From an uncultured Sphingomonas sp. (GTDB lineage Bacteria > Pseudomonadota > Alphaproteobacteria > Sphingomonadales > Sphingomonadaceae): DNA of 64,000 nt. How positions within the stretch are numbered: position 1 is the first letter of the stretch; each line of letters begins with the position of its first letter. Positions 49,857 through 58,603 of this stretch are shown here, piece after piece. Both the position numbers and the translations under genes were made by a program. Below the pieces are notes generated by a model. The model did no database searches and was not told where the DNA came from. It saw nothing but the letters and a program-made list of their open reading frames with translations. The stretch covers positions 62,001-126,000 of the forward strand of contig CAJYLT010000083.1 of assembly GCA_913775795.1 (NCBI GenBank), read 5' to 3'.

Positions 49857-52800
49857 TTAATGGAAGTCGCGCGATTTCTGACGGATCGCATCCTCAGGAT
49901 CGCAGCCGTCGCGGAACGCCGGGTGGTAGAGGCTGCGGCCCTTTGGGCGCCATTCGGGGTCGCCGCGATCGGGCGAGCCGCCGCCGCCGGGGCGGCCGAG
50001 GCGGGGCATGTCGATCTCGCCGATCGAATGAAGCATCGGCGACAGATCCTCGAGCGTGTCGGCGATGACGTGGATCACCTCGCCCTCGCGCTGCATCCGG
50101 CCGCGCACACCGAGCATTGCCGCCGACATGACGGTCCGGCGATTGGCCTCGAACCGGTCGGGCCACAGGATGATGTTGGCGATACCGCTCTCGTCCTCCA
50201 GTGTAATGAAAAGCACGCCCTTGGCGCTGCCGGGCTTTTGCCGGACGAGGACGATGCCCGCCAGTTCGAGGAAGCTGCCGTCCTTCATCCGCCGGAGGTC
50301 GCCGCAGCGAGTCATGCGGCGGCGGGTGAGTTTGTCGCGCAGAAAGGTCAGCGGGTGCGCGCGTAGCGACAACTGGGTCGCGCGGTAATCCTCCACCACC
50401 TCGCGCCCCGCGGTCAGCGGGGCCAGCGCGACGGCGGTTTCGTGAAGTTCGGGGCGCGTCGCCCCTTCGCGCGCATCGGCGGCGGCGAAGAGCGGGAGCG
50501 GCGCGGCGCCGAGGCCCTTGATCGTCCACAGTGCCTGTCGCCGGTCGAGGCCGAGCGCATGGAACCCGTCGGCGCGCGCGATCCGTTCGAGCGCGACGAG
50601 CGGCACGCCCGAGCGGCGCCACGCATCTTCGATCGACACAAAAGGCCTGTCGGTGCGGGCGCCGACGATCGCCGCGCCATGCTCGTTCGACAGTCCTGCG
50701 ACGACGCGCAGGCCCAGGCGGAGCGGCAACCGTTCGCCCTTGCCGATGAGCCGCGTGTCCCAGCGACTGTCGTTGATGCAGACCGGGCGGATGTCGACGC
50801 CGTGTTCGCGCGCGTCGCGGACGATCTGGGCGGGGGCGTAGAAGCCCATCGGCTGCGCGTTGAGCAGCGCCGCGCAGAACACGTCCGGGTGATGGCACTT
50901 CACCCAGGACGAGGCATAGGCGATCTTGGCAAAGGACGCCGCGTGGCTTTCGGGAAAGCCGTAGCTGCCGAATCCCTCGATCTGCTTGACCAGTCGCTCG
51001 GCGAAGTCGAGCGCGATGCCATTCGCCTGCATGCCGGCGATCAGCTTGTCGCGGAACTCGCCGACGCCGCCGGTGAACTTGAACGTGGCCATCGCGCGGC
51101 GCAGGCGATCGGCCTGGTTCGCCGAAAAGCCGGCGCCCTTGATCGCCACCTGCATCGCCTGTTCCTGGAACAGCGGCACGCCCAATGTCTTTTCGAGGAC
51201 TTCGCGCAGCGCCTCGCTGGGATAGTCGATGACCGCGTTCGGGTCGCGGCGCTTCAGCTCGCGGCGCTTCAGATAGGGGTGGACCATGTCGCCCTGGATC
51301 GGTCCGGGGCGGACGATCGCGACCTGGATGGCGATGTCGTAGAAATTGGTCGGCTTCATCCGCGGCAGCATCGCCATCTGTGCCCGGCTCTCGATCTGGA
51401 ACACGCCAAGCGTATCGGCGCGGCGGATCATCTCGAACGTCGCGGGGTCGTCGTCCTGCAGCGCGGGCGAGGCGAGGGTGAGCGCGGTATCCTTGTGATC
51501 GGCGAGCAGGTCGAAGGCGCGGCGCATGCAGCCGAGCATGCCGAGGCCGAGGATATCGACCTTCATGAAGCCGAGTTCCTCGATATCCTCCTTTTCCCAT
51601 TCGACGACGCGGCGGTCGACCATCGCGGCCGGTTCGATCGGCACGAGATCGTCGAGCCGGTCACGGGTCAGCACGAAGCCGCCCGGATGCTGCGACAAAT
51701 GCCGCGGGGTGCCGATGAGCTCGCGCGAAAGGTCGAGCGTCAGCGCGATGCGCGGGTCGGTGGCGTCGAGATTGAGCGCCTCGGCATGGCGATCGGCCAC
51801 CCCCTCCGACGACCAGCCCCAGATCTGGCCCGCCAGCGCGCCGGTCAGATCCTCGGGCAGGCCCAATGCCTTGCCCACCTCGCGCACCGCGCCGCGCGCG
51901 CGGAAGCGGCTGACGACCGCGGTCAGCGCGGCGTGGTCATGGCCGTAGGTCTCGTAGATCCACTGGATCACCTCCTCGCGCCGCTCATGTTCGAAATCGA
52001 CGTCGATATCGGGGGGCTCGGCGCGATCCTCCGAAATGAAGCGCTCGAAGAGCAATTTGTGCTTCACCGGGTCGATCGAGGTGATGCCGAGGACGAAGCA
52101 GATCACCGAATTGGCCGCCGACCCGCGCCCCTGGCACAGAATGTCCTGGCTGCGCGCGAACTGGACGATCGACTGGACGGTGAGGAAGTAGCGGGCATAG
52201 CCCATCCGCTCGACGAGTTCGAGTTCATGCTCCAGCAGCTTGGTGTAAGCCTCGTCAGGGGCGCCGTCGAAGCGTTCGGCGAGTGCACGGCGGGCCATGA
52301 GCGCGAGCGCTTCCTGCGGCGTCCGGCCCGACATCACAATCTCGTCAGGATATTGGTAGCTGAGTTCGCGGGGCGAGAAGCGACACCGCTCGGCGATGGC
52401 GAGGCCCGAGGCGAGCGCTTGTGGAAGGTCGGCGAAGCGGCGGGCCATGGCCTCGGGCGGCAGTAGGTGGCCGTCGCCGATCCGCGCGCGGCGGGTGCCG
52501 AGTGCGTCGATCGTCGTCTTCTCGCGGATTGCGGTCACCACGTCGTGCAGCATCCGGCGGTCGGGGTGGTGATAGCGCACGTCGCCGGTCGCGAGCGGTT
52601 TCAATCCGTGCGAGGTGGCCGCCCGGGCGAGCGCATGGAGGCGGCGCACATCCTCCGGCCGGCGATGCGCGGCGAGCGCGACATGGCCATCGGCGCCGAA
52701 AATGTCGGCGACCCAGCGCATCCCCGTCTGGTCCTCGAACTCTGCGGGGCGGGGGACGAGTGCGGCGACGAGGCCGGCGGCGTGGGCGGCGATGTCCTCC

Positions 52801-53168
52801 CAATGAAGGAAGCACTGCCCCTTTTCCCCGCGACGGCGGTCGGCACGCGATTTGCCGAGCGTAAGGAGGCGAGTGAGGCGGCTCCAGCCGGCGCGATCCT
52901 CCGGCCAGACGAGCAGCGAGCGGCCGTCGACGAGGTCGAGGCGGCAGCCGGCGACCAGGCGGATCGGACGGGCCTGCGCGCTGACCTTTTCGGCGGCGAC
53001 CATCGAGCGGACGATGCCGGCGACCGAGTTGTGGTCGGTGATGCCGAGGACCGCGTGGCCCATCTCGCTGGCAGTGGCGAACAGTTCTTCGGCCGAGGAG
53101 GCACCGCGCAGGAACGAGAAATGTGTCGCGACCTGAAGTTCGGCGTAGGGCGGGTCAGCGGCGGGCAT
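49857..53168 (-). CDS. dnaE2: Error-prone DNA polymerase DnaE2 (ImuC)
   Basis: A 1103-residue C-family polymerase. The N-terminal PHP domain has ATHFSFLRGASSAEE and GITDHNSVAG, the palm has PDIDVDFEHERRE with catalytic aspartates, and the C-terminal OB fold has GIVLVRQKPGSAKGVLFITL. It performs SOS-induced translesion synthesis together with ImuA and ImuB. ATG 53168 (MPAADPPYAELQ) gives the usual start; the track start at 53192 is 8 residues longer. It lies 168 nt behind imuB, the gap holding a palindromic repeat. Confidence 0.95.
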   Translation of the reverse strand: MPAADPPYAELQVATHFSFLRGASSAEELFATASEMGHAVLGITDHNSVAGIVRSMVAAEKVSAQARPIRLVAGCRLDLVDGRSLLVWPEDRAGWSRLTRLLTLGKSRADRRRGEKGQCFLHWEDIAAHAAGLVAALVPRPAEFEDQTGMRWVADIFGADGHVALAAHRRPEDVRRLHALARAATSHGLKPLATGDVRYHHPDRRMLHDVVTAIREKTTIDALGTRRARIGDGHLLPPEAMARRFADLPQALASGLAIAERCRFSPRELSYQYPDEIVMSGRTPQEALALMARRALAERFDGAPDEAYTKLLEHELELVERMGYARYFLTVQSIVQFARSQDILCQGRGSAANSVICFVLGITSIDPVKHKLLFERFISEDRAEPPDIDVDFEHERREEVIQWIYETYGHDHAALTAVVSRFRARGAVREVGKALGLPEDLTGALAGQIWGWSSEGVADRHAEALNLDATDPRIALTLDLSRELIGTPRHLSQHPGGFVLTRDRLDDLVPIEPAAMVDRRVVEWEKEDIEELGFMKVDILGLGMLGCMRRAFDLLADHKDTALTLASPALQDDDPATFEMIRRADTLGVFQIESRAQMAMLPRMKPTNFYDIAIQVAIVRPGPIQGDMVHPYLKRRELKRRDPNAVIDYPSEALREVLEKTLGVPLFQEQAMQVAIKGAGFSANQADRLRRAMATFKFTGGVGEFRDKLIAGMQANGIALDFAERLVKQIEGFGSYGFPESHAASFAKIAYASSWVKCHHPDVFCAALLNAQPMGFYAPAQIVRDAREHGVDIRPVCINDSRWDTRLIGKGERLPLRLGLRVVAGLSNEHGAAIVGARTDRPFVSIEDAWRRSGVPLVALERIARADGFHALGLDRRQALWTIKGLGAAPLPLFAAADAREGATRPELHETAVALAPLTAGREVVEDYRATQLSLRAHPLTFLRDKLTRRRMTRCGDLRRMKDGSFLELAGIVLVRQKPGSAKGVLFITLEDESGIANIILWPDRFEANRRTVMSAAMLGVRGRMQREGEVIHVIADTLEDLSPMLHSIGEIDMPRLGRPGGGGSPDRGDPEWRPKGRSLYHPAFRDGCDPEDAIRQKSRDFH

Positions 53169-53218
53169 GGCAAAGCATGAGCCGGGCCACATATGCTTGA
53201 ACAGCCATATCTATGGCC

Positions 53219-53321
53219 CTACCCTGGCGCAGGTCGGGGTCCGGTTGGCATGGCTTCTCGACAAAGCGGCGCGCCTTGCAACGACGGTTCCGTAACTGGA
53301 CCCCGGCCTTTGCCGGGGTAC
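53219..53321. repeat. Degenerate palindromic repeat between imuB and dnaE2
   Basis: The right arm AACTGGACCCCGGCCTTTGC...TAC and a diverged left arm (about 6 mismatches in 28 bp) enclose 47 nt. It is the same family as element A inside the GTA protease gene. It occupies most of the imuB-dnaE2 gap. Confidence 0.75.
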
Positions 53322-53336
53322 GGCAAAGGGCACCCA

Positions 53337-55415
53337 TCATCCGAACAGTCCGTGCAGCCACCAGCTCAAATCGCCCGAGACGCTGCGCACCCCGTCGCCG
53401 CGGCGGTAGAGCCAGTAGCGGCGGCCCGCCTCGTCCTCGACCCGAAAATAGTCGCGGACGGCATGCGCCTCGCCCAGCCGACGCCACCATTCGCCATGGA
53501 TGCGCTCCGGCCCGTCGGCGCGGACGACGCGGTGACTGACGCCGCGCCAGGTGAAGCGGGCGGGCGGGCGATCGGGGAGCTCGGCAACGACATGATCGAG
53601 CCGCTCGGGCCGTTTCAGCAGCCTCGCGGGGCGCGGCCATGCGGGGTGCCAGGCGGGGACGTCACCCCCATCTCCCAGACGGCGCACATCGTCGGCGGCA
53701 AGGCGCGTCGGCACGGCGGCATCGGGCGCGAGCGGCGGTGCGGTCCCGACCGAGCGTTCGGGCACGTCGCTTTCGACCGCGCGGACGCGCCACAGCCGGG
53801 CCATGCCGATGCGGTTGGCGATCGCGTCGATCAGCGGGGCGAGGTCGCGCGCCGCCTCCGCATCCAGCCGCTCGTCGAAAGGGACGGGGCCGAGCGGCTC
53901 GGCGCGGCGGACGTGGAGCGTCATCGCGTCGATGCCGTAGCCGGGCTCGATCTCCTCGATCCGGCGGGCGATCAGCCGCATGATATGTGCAGGGTCGCGG
54001 CTGGCACGGGCGAGACCGATGCGCAGCCGCTGGGGGATGTGATCCACCCGCTCGGCCACCAATTCGATCGCGCGGGCGCCGAGGCCGGTGGCGGCGAGTT
54101 CGGCGGTCAGGCGCGGGACGAGGACGCCCAGCCAGTGCGCGATCCCCTCGGCCGTGGCCACGGGTTCAAGAAAACCCTGCCGGCACGCGATGGCGGCGCG
54201 CGTGATGACGGGATCGAGCGGTTCGGCGACGCGGCCCAGCGCCTGATCCAGGCGTTCGAGTGCGCGCGCGAACCGGCGCGCGAGCGGACCGCGCGGCAGC
54301 TCGGCAAGTTGGCCGATCCGTTCGATCCCGAAGCGGCGCAGCATCTCGACGTCGGCGGGCTCGAGCCGAAGCGCAGCGGCGGGGAGGGGGGCGAGCCAGT
54401 CGGCATCCGCGCCCAGGGGACAGGCGATGACGGTATCGGGTATAGCTTCCGTCGCCGTCTCGCGCGGTTTCGATCGCGCGGCATAGGGATTGCCGTCGTC
54501 GCGCGGGTGGCGGATGCGGAAATCGGGGGCATCGGCCAAGGGCGATTGCCGCATCCCGGCGTTGCGCGGGCGCGGCGCGGTGAAGCGCGGCGACCCCGGC
54601 GGCGCGCCGTGGCGGACGAGCGCGGCGGCGGCGCCCGGCGTGCCGGCGATCGCGATCCTGGCATGGTGCCCCGCACGTGCGAGCACCGCGACGATACGCG
54701 CCGCCATCGCCATTTCACCACCGAACAGATGCGACGCACCCGTGAGGTCGAGGAAGATCAGGTCCTCGCCCCCCACCGCCACCTGCGGACTCCATTTGCG
54801 GGCGAGCGCGATGGCAAGGCGGCGCAAACCGATGGCATCGCCGGCGGGATCGGCGGGGTGGACGATCAGGCCCGGCACCATCGCGCGCGCGGCGGTGAGC
54901 GCCATGCCCCGCCGCAGCCCCAGCGCGCGGGCGGCGGGACAGGCGGCGTGGATCACGACCTTTGCCCCTTCGCGCAGACTGGTGACGATCGGCGGGTCGG
55001 CCGACACAGGCTTTGCCGCGCGACGGCGCTCACGGTGGGGCGGGGCGGGCGGCTGGTCCTTCAGCGAGAACGGCACATGGCCGCGCGCCTCGTCGGGGCG
55101 GAGCGCGCGGAACGGATGGTCGGCGGCTTCGCTGCGCCGGCCGAGCTCGCGCATCGGTGGCCGTTGGTGGAGCGGCAGCGCGTCGATCTCCACCTGCACG
55201 GCCTCGCGGGATTCCGACCGCGCCCAGCGCGCGCCGGGTCGCCAGCCGGGCGTGTTCGGCACCGAGCATTCGTTCGCGCGCTCGTCGGCGACTGCCGCCG
55301 CCAGCGCGCTCATGTCCGCGACGCCGCGCTCAGGCGGCGGCGCGGGAATCGTGCCCTGCCGCCGCAGCCGGTCGATCGACCAGTCGGGCAGGCAGAGCGC
55401 AGCGACCCGTCGCAT
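53337..55415 (-). CDS. imuB: ImuB, Y-family DNA-polymerase-like protein
   Basis: A 692-residue protein of the ImuB family, a catalytically inactive Y-family homologue that bridges DnaE2 to the beta clamp. It starts MRRVAALCLPDWSIDRLRR, then has VVIHAACPAARALGLRRGMALT, LDLTGASHLFGGE and FGIERIGQLAELPRG. It is longer than usual ImuB because of a region of about 120 residues between DRLRR and AKVVIHAACPAA and a second insert near GSPRFTAPRPRN. ATG 55415 has GGAGG 6 nt upstream. Its 5-prime end overlaps imuA by 86 nt. Confidence 0.9.
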   Translation of the reverse strand: MRRVAALCLPDWSIDRLRRQGTIPAPPPERGVADMSALAAAVADERANECSVPNTPGWRPGARWARSESREAVQVEIDALPLHQRPPMRELGRRSEAADHPFRALRPDEARGHVPFSLKDQPPAPPHRERRRAAKPVSADPPIVTSLREGAKVVIHAACPAARALGLRRGMALTAARAMVPGLIVHPADPAGDAIGLRRLAIALARKWSPQVAVGGEDLIFLDLTGASHLFGGEMAMAARIVAVLARAGHHARIAIAGTPGAAAALVRHGAPPGSPRFTAPRPRNAGMRQSPLADAPDFRIRHPRDDGNPYAARSKPRETATEAIPDTVIACPLGADADWLAPLPAAALRLEPADVEMLRRFGIERIGQLAELPRGPLARRFARALERLDQALGRVAEPLDPVITRAAIACRQGFLEPVATAEGIAHWLGVLVPRLTAELAATGLGARAIELVAERVDHIPQRLRIGLARASRDPAHIMRLIARRIEEIEPGYGIDAMTLHVRRAEPLGPVPFDERLDAEAARDLAPLIDAIANRIGMARLWRVRAVESDVPERSVGTAPPLAPDAAVPTRLAADDVRRLGDGGDVPAWHPAWPRPARLLKRPERLDHVVAELPDRPPARFTWRGVSHRVVRADGPERIHGEWWRRLGEAHAVRDYFRVEDEAGRRYWLYRRGDGVRSVSGDLSWWLHGLFG

Positions 55416-56073
55416 CGCAAGCCTCCAATTGCCATTCACCGCTTTCGCCGCCGCGCTGGCGCACCAGCGCCGCGTGCCATCGCGCACGCCCCACTCCCTC
55501 GACCGCCAGCGGGGTCGAGGGCGCACAGCCGATCCGCCAGCGCGTCACCGCCGCCGACGGCACGCCCAGCGGATCGACGCCGCTTCGCCCATGGCGCTTC
55601 AGCATCAACGCGATCGTCCGCCCGCCTTCGGCCGCCAGTTGCAGCCGCCGCGTGGCGGGCAGGCCGACGCGCTTCACCTCGCCGATCACGGCACCCAGGC
55701 CGCGGTGGCGCAGCCCTTCCTCCATCAGCGCCAGCACCTCGGCATCGTCGGTCGCCTCGGCATAGAGGACACGCTCGGTCGCCAGCCCCGCCTGTGACAG
55801 GCCGGGGGCGAACAGGTCGCGGCGGCGGACGATCCAGAGCACCGTGCCCCATGCCCGCGCGGCGATCCCCGTCAGGAACAGCGTCGCCGCCGCATCGTCG
55901 GCCAGGTCGGGCGTCGCGCCCACCACCTCGTGCAACCCGTCGAGGCGCAGGCCCCCGCCCGCCAGCTTCGAATCGATCGCGCCGATCCCGAACGGCAGCG
56001 CCGGACGGCGGCGATACCCGCCGCCCTCGATGGCGTTCAGCGCTTGGCGCAGTTCGGCTAGGGTGGCGGACAT
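55330..56073 (-). CDS. imuA: ImuA, RecA/SulA-like SOS mutagenesis protein
   Basis: A 247-residue protein: ELRQALNAIEGG, then LPFGIGAIDSKLAGGGLRLDGLHEV, the ImuA signature (split core FGIGAIDSKLAGGGL), and a RecA-like core with VLWIVRRRDLFAPGL but no clear Walker A. It partners ImuB and DnaE2 in damage-induced mutagenesis. First gene of the cassette, with a LexA box 23 nt upstream. The downstream imuB start lies inside its 3-prime end. Confidence 0.92.
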   Translation of the reverse strand: MSATLAELRQALNAIEGGGYRRRPALPFGIGAIDSKLAGGGLRLDGLHEVVGATPDLADDAAATLFLTGIAARAWGTVLWIVRRRDLFAPGLSQAGLATERVLYAEATDDAEVLALMEEGLRHRGLGAVIGEVKRVGLPATRRLQLAAEGGRTIALMLKRHGRSGVDPLGVPSAAVTRWRIGCAPSTPLAVEGVGRARWHAALVRQRGGESGEWQLEACDATGRCALPARLVDRPAAAAGHDSRAAA

Positions 56074-56095
56074 GGCGACTCGATTGAACCAGAAT

Positions 56096-56110
56096 GTTCC
56101 TATTCTGTTC
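56096..56110. promoter_or_regulatory. LexA (SOS) box of the imuA-imuB-dnaE2 cassette
   Basis: GTTC-CTATTCT-GTTC, an exact match to the alphaproteobacterial LexA consensus GTTC-N7-GTTC, starting 23 nt upstream of the imuA start codon. Position and downstream genes make SOS control very likely. Confidence 0.9.
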
Positions 56111-56259
56111 CAACTACCCGACGAGTCAACCGGGTTCGTACACTTGGTATCGCCTGTGACGATTGGGCACTCGCCAACCGCGTTGTAATTTTATAATAGC
56201 GCGGCAACGATGACTCGGCGCCCGTTCGCAAAGGGCCGGCGCGATCTGGAGAGTATGGT

Positions 56260-57540
56260 TTGACCGGCGCCCCCGCCAATCGTCCGCCCCTGTCGCTGCA
56301 TGTGCCCGAACCGCGGTTCCGGCCCGGCGATGCCGTCGATTACACGCATGTCGAGGTGCCCGCCGCGGGCAGTGCACGCCGTCCCGAACCGGGCGATGCG
56401 GCAGCAAGCTTTCACGAGCTTTCCTTCGGCCTCGTCCGCGTGCTGGACGAGGAGAACCGCGCGGTCGGCCCCTGGGCACCGCGCCTGTCGCCCGACATGC
56501 TGCGCCAGATGCTGCGCAACATGGCGCTCGTCCGCGCCTTCGACGAGCGGATGTTCCGCGCGCAGCGACAGGGCAAGACCAGCTTCTACATGAAGTCGAC
56601 CGGCGAGGAGGCCGTGTCGGTCGCTGCCGCGATGGCGATGCAGCGCGACGACATGTGCTTCCCCAGCTATCGCCAGCAGGGCATCCTCATCACCCGCGAC
56701 TACAGCCTCGTCGAGATGATGAACCAGATCTACTCGAACAAGGGCGACAAGCTGCAGGGCAAGCAGCTGCCGATCATGTATTCGGCCAAGGATTACGGCT
56801 TCTTCTCGATCTCCGGCAACCTCGCGACGCAGTATCCGCAGGCAGTGGGCTGGGCGATGGCGTCGGCGGCGAAGGGTGACAGCCGGATCGCCGCGACGTG
56901 GTGCGGCGAAGGGTCGACGGCGGAGGGCGACTTCCACTCCGCGCTCACCTTCGCCACCGTCTATCGCGCGCCGGTGATCTTCAACGTCGTCAACAACCAG
57001 TGGGCGATATCGAGCTTCTCGGGCTTTGCGGGCGCGGAGGCGACGACGTTCGCGGCGCGTGCGGTGGGCTATGGCATCGCCGGGCTGCGCATCGACGGCA
57101 ACGACGCGCTCGCCGTCTATGCCGCGACCGAATGGGCAGCCGAGCGCGCGCGCACCAATGCCGGCCCGACGCTGATCGAGCATTTCACCTATCGGGCCGA
57201 GGGGCACTCGACCTCCGACGATCCCAGCGCCTATCGCTCCGCCGACGAGGCGACGGGCTGGCCGCTCGGCGACCCGATCCGGCGGCTTCGCGACCATCTG
57301 ATCGCGCTCGGCGAATGGGACCTCGATGCCCATGCCGCGCAGGATCTCGAACTCGCCGAGACGGTCAAGAAGGCGCAGAAGGAGGCCGAGACCAACGGCA
57401 TCCTCGGCCACGGCTTGCACCAGCCGCTCGACACGCTGTTCGACGGCGTGTTCGAGGAAATGCCCTGGCACCTGCGCGAGCAGCAGGCACAGATGCTGGC
57501 CGAGGAAGAGGCGAGCGGCCGTCCGTGGGCGAGGAAGTGA
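56260..57540 (+). CDS. bkdA1: Branched-chain 2-oxoacid dehydrogenase E1 alpha subunit
   Basis: A 426-residue E1 alpha with TPP-binding region GEGSTAEGDFHSALTFATVY and NNQWAISSF, and the phosphorylation-loop-like YRAEGHSTSDDPSAYR. The long N-terminal extension (LSLHVPEPRFRPGD) is typical of the branched-chain type rather than pyruvate dehydrogenase. It oxidatively decarboxylates 2-oxoacids from Val, Leu and Ile. It starts at TTG 56260 with GGAGAG 6 nt upstream; no in-frame ATG fits. It is divergent from imuA. Confidence 0.92.
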   Translation: MTGAPANRPPLSLHVPEPRFRPGDAVDYTHVEVPAAGSARRPEPGDAAASFHELSFGLVRVLDEENRAVGPWAPRLSPDMLRQMLRNMALVRAFDERMFRAQRQGKTSFYMKSTGEEAVSVAAAMAMQRDDMCFPSYRQQGILITRDYSLVEMMNQIYSNKGDKLQGKQLPIMYSAKDYGFFSISGNLATQYPQAVGWAMASAAKGDSRIAATWCGEGSTAEGDFHSALTFATVYRAPVIFNVVNNQWAISSFSGFAGAEATTFAARAVGYGIAGLRIDGNDALAVYAATEWAAERARTNAGPTLIEHFTYRAEGHSTSDDPSAYRSADEATGWPLGDPIRRLRDHLIALGEWDLDAHAAQDLELAETVKKAQKEAETNGILGHGLHQPLDTLFDGVFEEMPWHLREQQAQMLAEEEASGRPWARK

Positions 57541-57542
57541 GC

Positions 57543-58601
57543 ATGTCGGACGTGATGACCGAAACCGCCGCCCCGGCAGAGGGCGAAACTACGCGCATGA
57601 ACATGATCCAGGCGATCAATTCGGCGCTCGACGTGATGATGGGCCGCGACGACGACGTGCTCGTGATGGGCGAGGATGTCGGCTATTTCGGCGGCGTGTT
57701 CCGCGCGACCGCGGGGCTGCAGCAGAAATACGGCAAGACGCGCGCGTTCGATACGCCGATCACCGAGATCGGCATCATCGGCGTGGCGATCGGCATGGGC
57801 GCCTATGGCCTGCGCCCCGTGCCGGAGATCCAGTTCGCAGATTATATCTATCCCGCGCTCGACCAGCTCGTGTCGGAGGCGGCGCGGCTGCGCTATCGTT
57901 CGGCGGGCGAGTTCACCGCGCCGATCACCGTCCGTTCGCCATACGGCGGCGGCATCTTCGGCGGGCAGACGCACTCGCAGTCGCCGGAGGGCATCTTCAC
58001 CCATGTCTCGGGCATCAAGACGGTGATCCCGTCGACCCCCTATGACGCCAAGGGCCTGCTGATCGCCGCGATCGAGGACAACGACCCCGTTCTCTTCCTC
58101 GAGCCCAAGCGCATCTACAACGGCCCGTTCGACGGCAACTGGGACCGCCCGGCCAGGAACTGGTCGAACCATCCCGCGGGCGCGGTGCCCGGCGGCTATT
58201 ACCGGATCGAGCTCGGCAAGGCGGCGACCGTGCGCGCGGGCGCCGACCTCACCATCCTCGCCTACGGCACGATGGTGCACGTCGTGCAGTCGGTGGTCGA
58301 GGAAATGGGCGTCGATGCCGAGATCATCGACCTGCGCACGCTCGTGCCGCTCGACATCGAGGCGATCGAGGCGTCGGTGAAGAAGACCGGCCGCTGCATG
58401 ATCGTGCATGAGGCCACGCGCACCGGCGGCTTCGGCGCCGAGCTTTCCGCGCTCGTCACCGAACGCTGCTTCCATCATCTGGAGGCGCCGGTCGAGCGCG
58501 TGACCGGCTTCGACACGCCCTATCCGCACAGCCTCGAATGGGCCTATTTCCCCGGCCCCGTTCGCATCGGCCAGGCGCTCAAGAAGATCATGAAGGACTG
58601 A
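57543..58601 (+). CDS. bkdA2: Branched-chain 2-oxoacid dehydrogenase E1 beta subunit
   Basis: A 352-residue E1 beta: VLVMGEDVGYFGGVFRATAG, then FDTPITEIGIIGVAIGMGAYGL (family core), VRSPYGGGIFGG and VLFLEPKRIYNG. The C-terminal transketolase domain has GADLTILAYGTMV and GAELSALVTERCF. It forms the alpha2-beta2 E1 with the upstream gene. ATG 57543 comes 2 nt after the E1 alpha stop. The track start at 56898 lies inside E1 alpha. Confidence 0.94.
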   Translation: MSDVMTETAAPAEGETTRMNMIQAINSALDVMMGRDDDVLVMGEDVGYFGGVFRATAGLQQKYGKTRAFDTPITEIGIIGVAIGMGAYGLRPVPEIQFADYIYPALDQLVSEAARLRYRSAGEFTAPITVRSPYGGGIFGGQTHSQSPEGIFTHVSGIKTVIPSTPYDAKGLLIAAIEDNDPVLFLEPKRIYNGPFDGNWDRPARNWSNHPAGAVPGGYYRIELGKAATVRAGADLTILAYGTMVHVVQSVVEEMGVDAEIIDLRTLVPLDIEAIEASVKKTGRCMIVHEATRTGGFGAELSALVTERCFHHLEAPVERVTGFDTPYPHSLEWAYFPGPVRIGQALKKIMKD

Positions 58602-58603
58602 CG

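Noticed and set aside
53193-56087. 964-residue plus-strand frame opposite imuB and imuA
   Set aside because: Arg/Ala/Gly-rich shadow with no motif; imuA and imuB match known families and share a LexA box.
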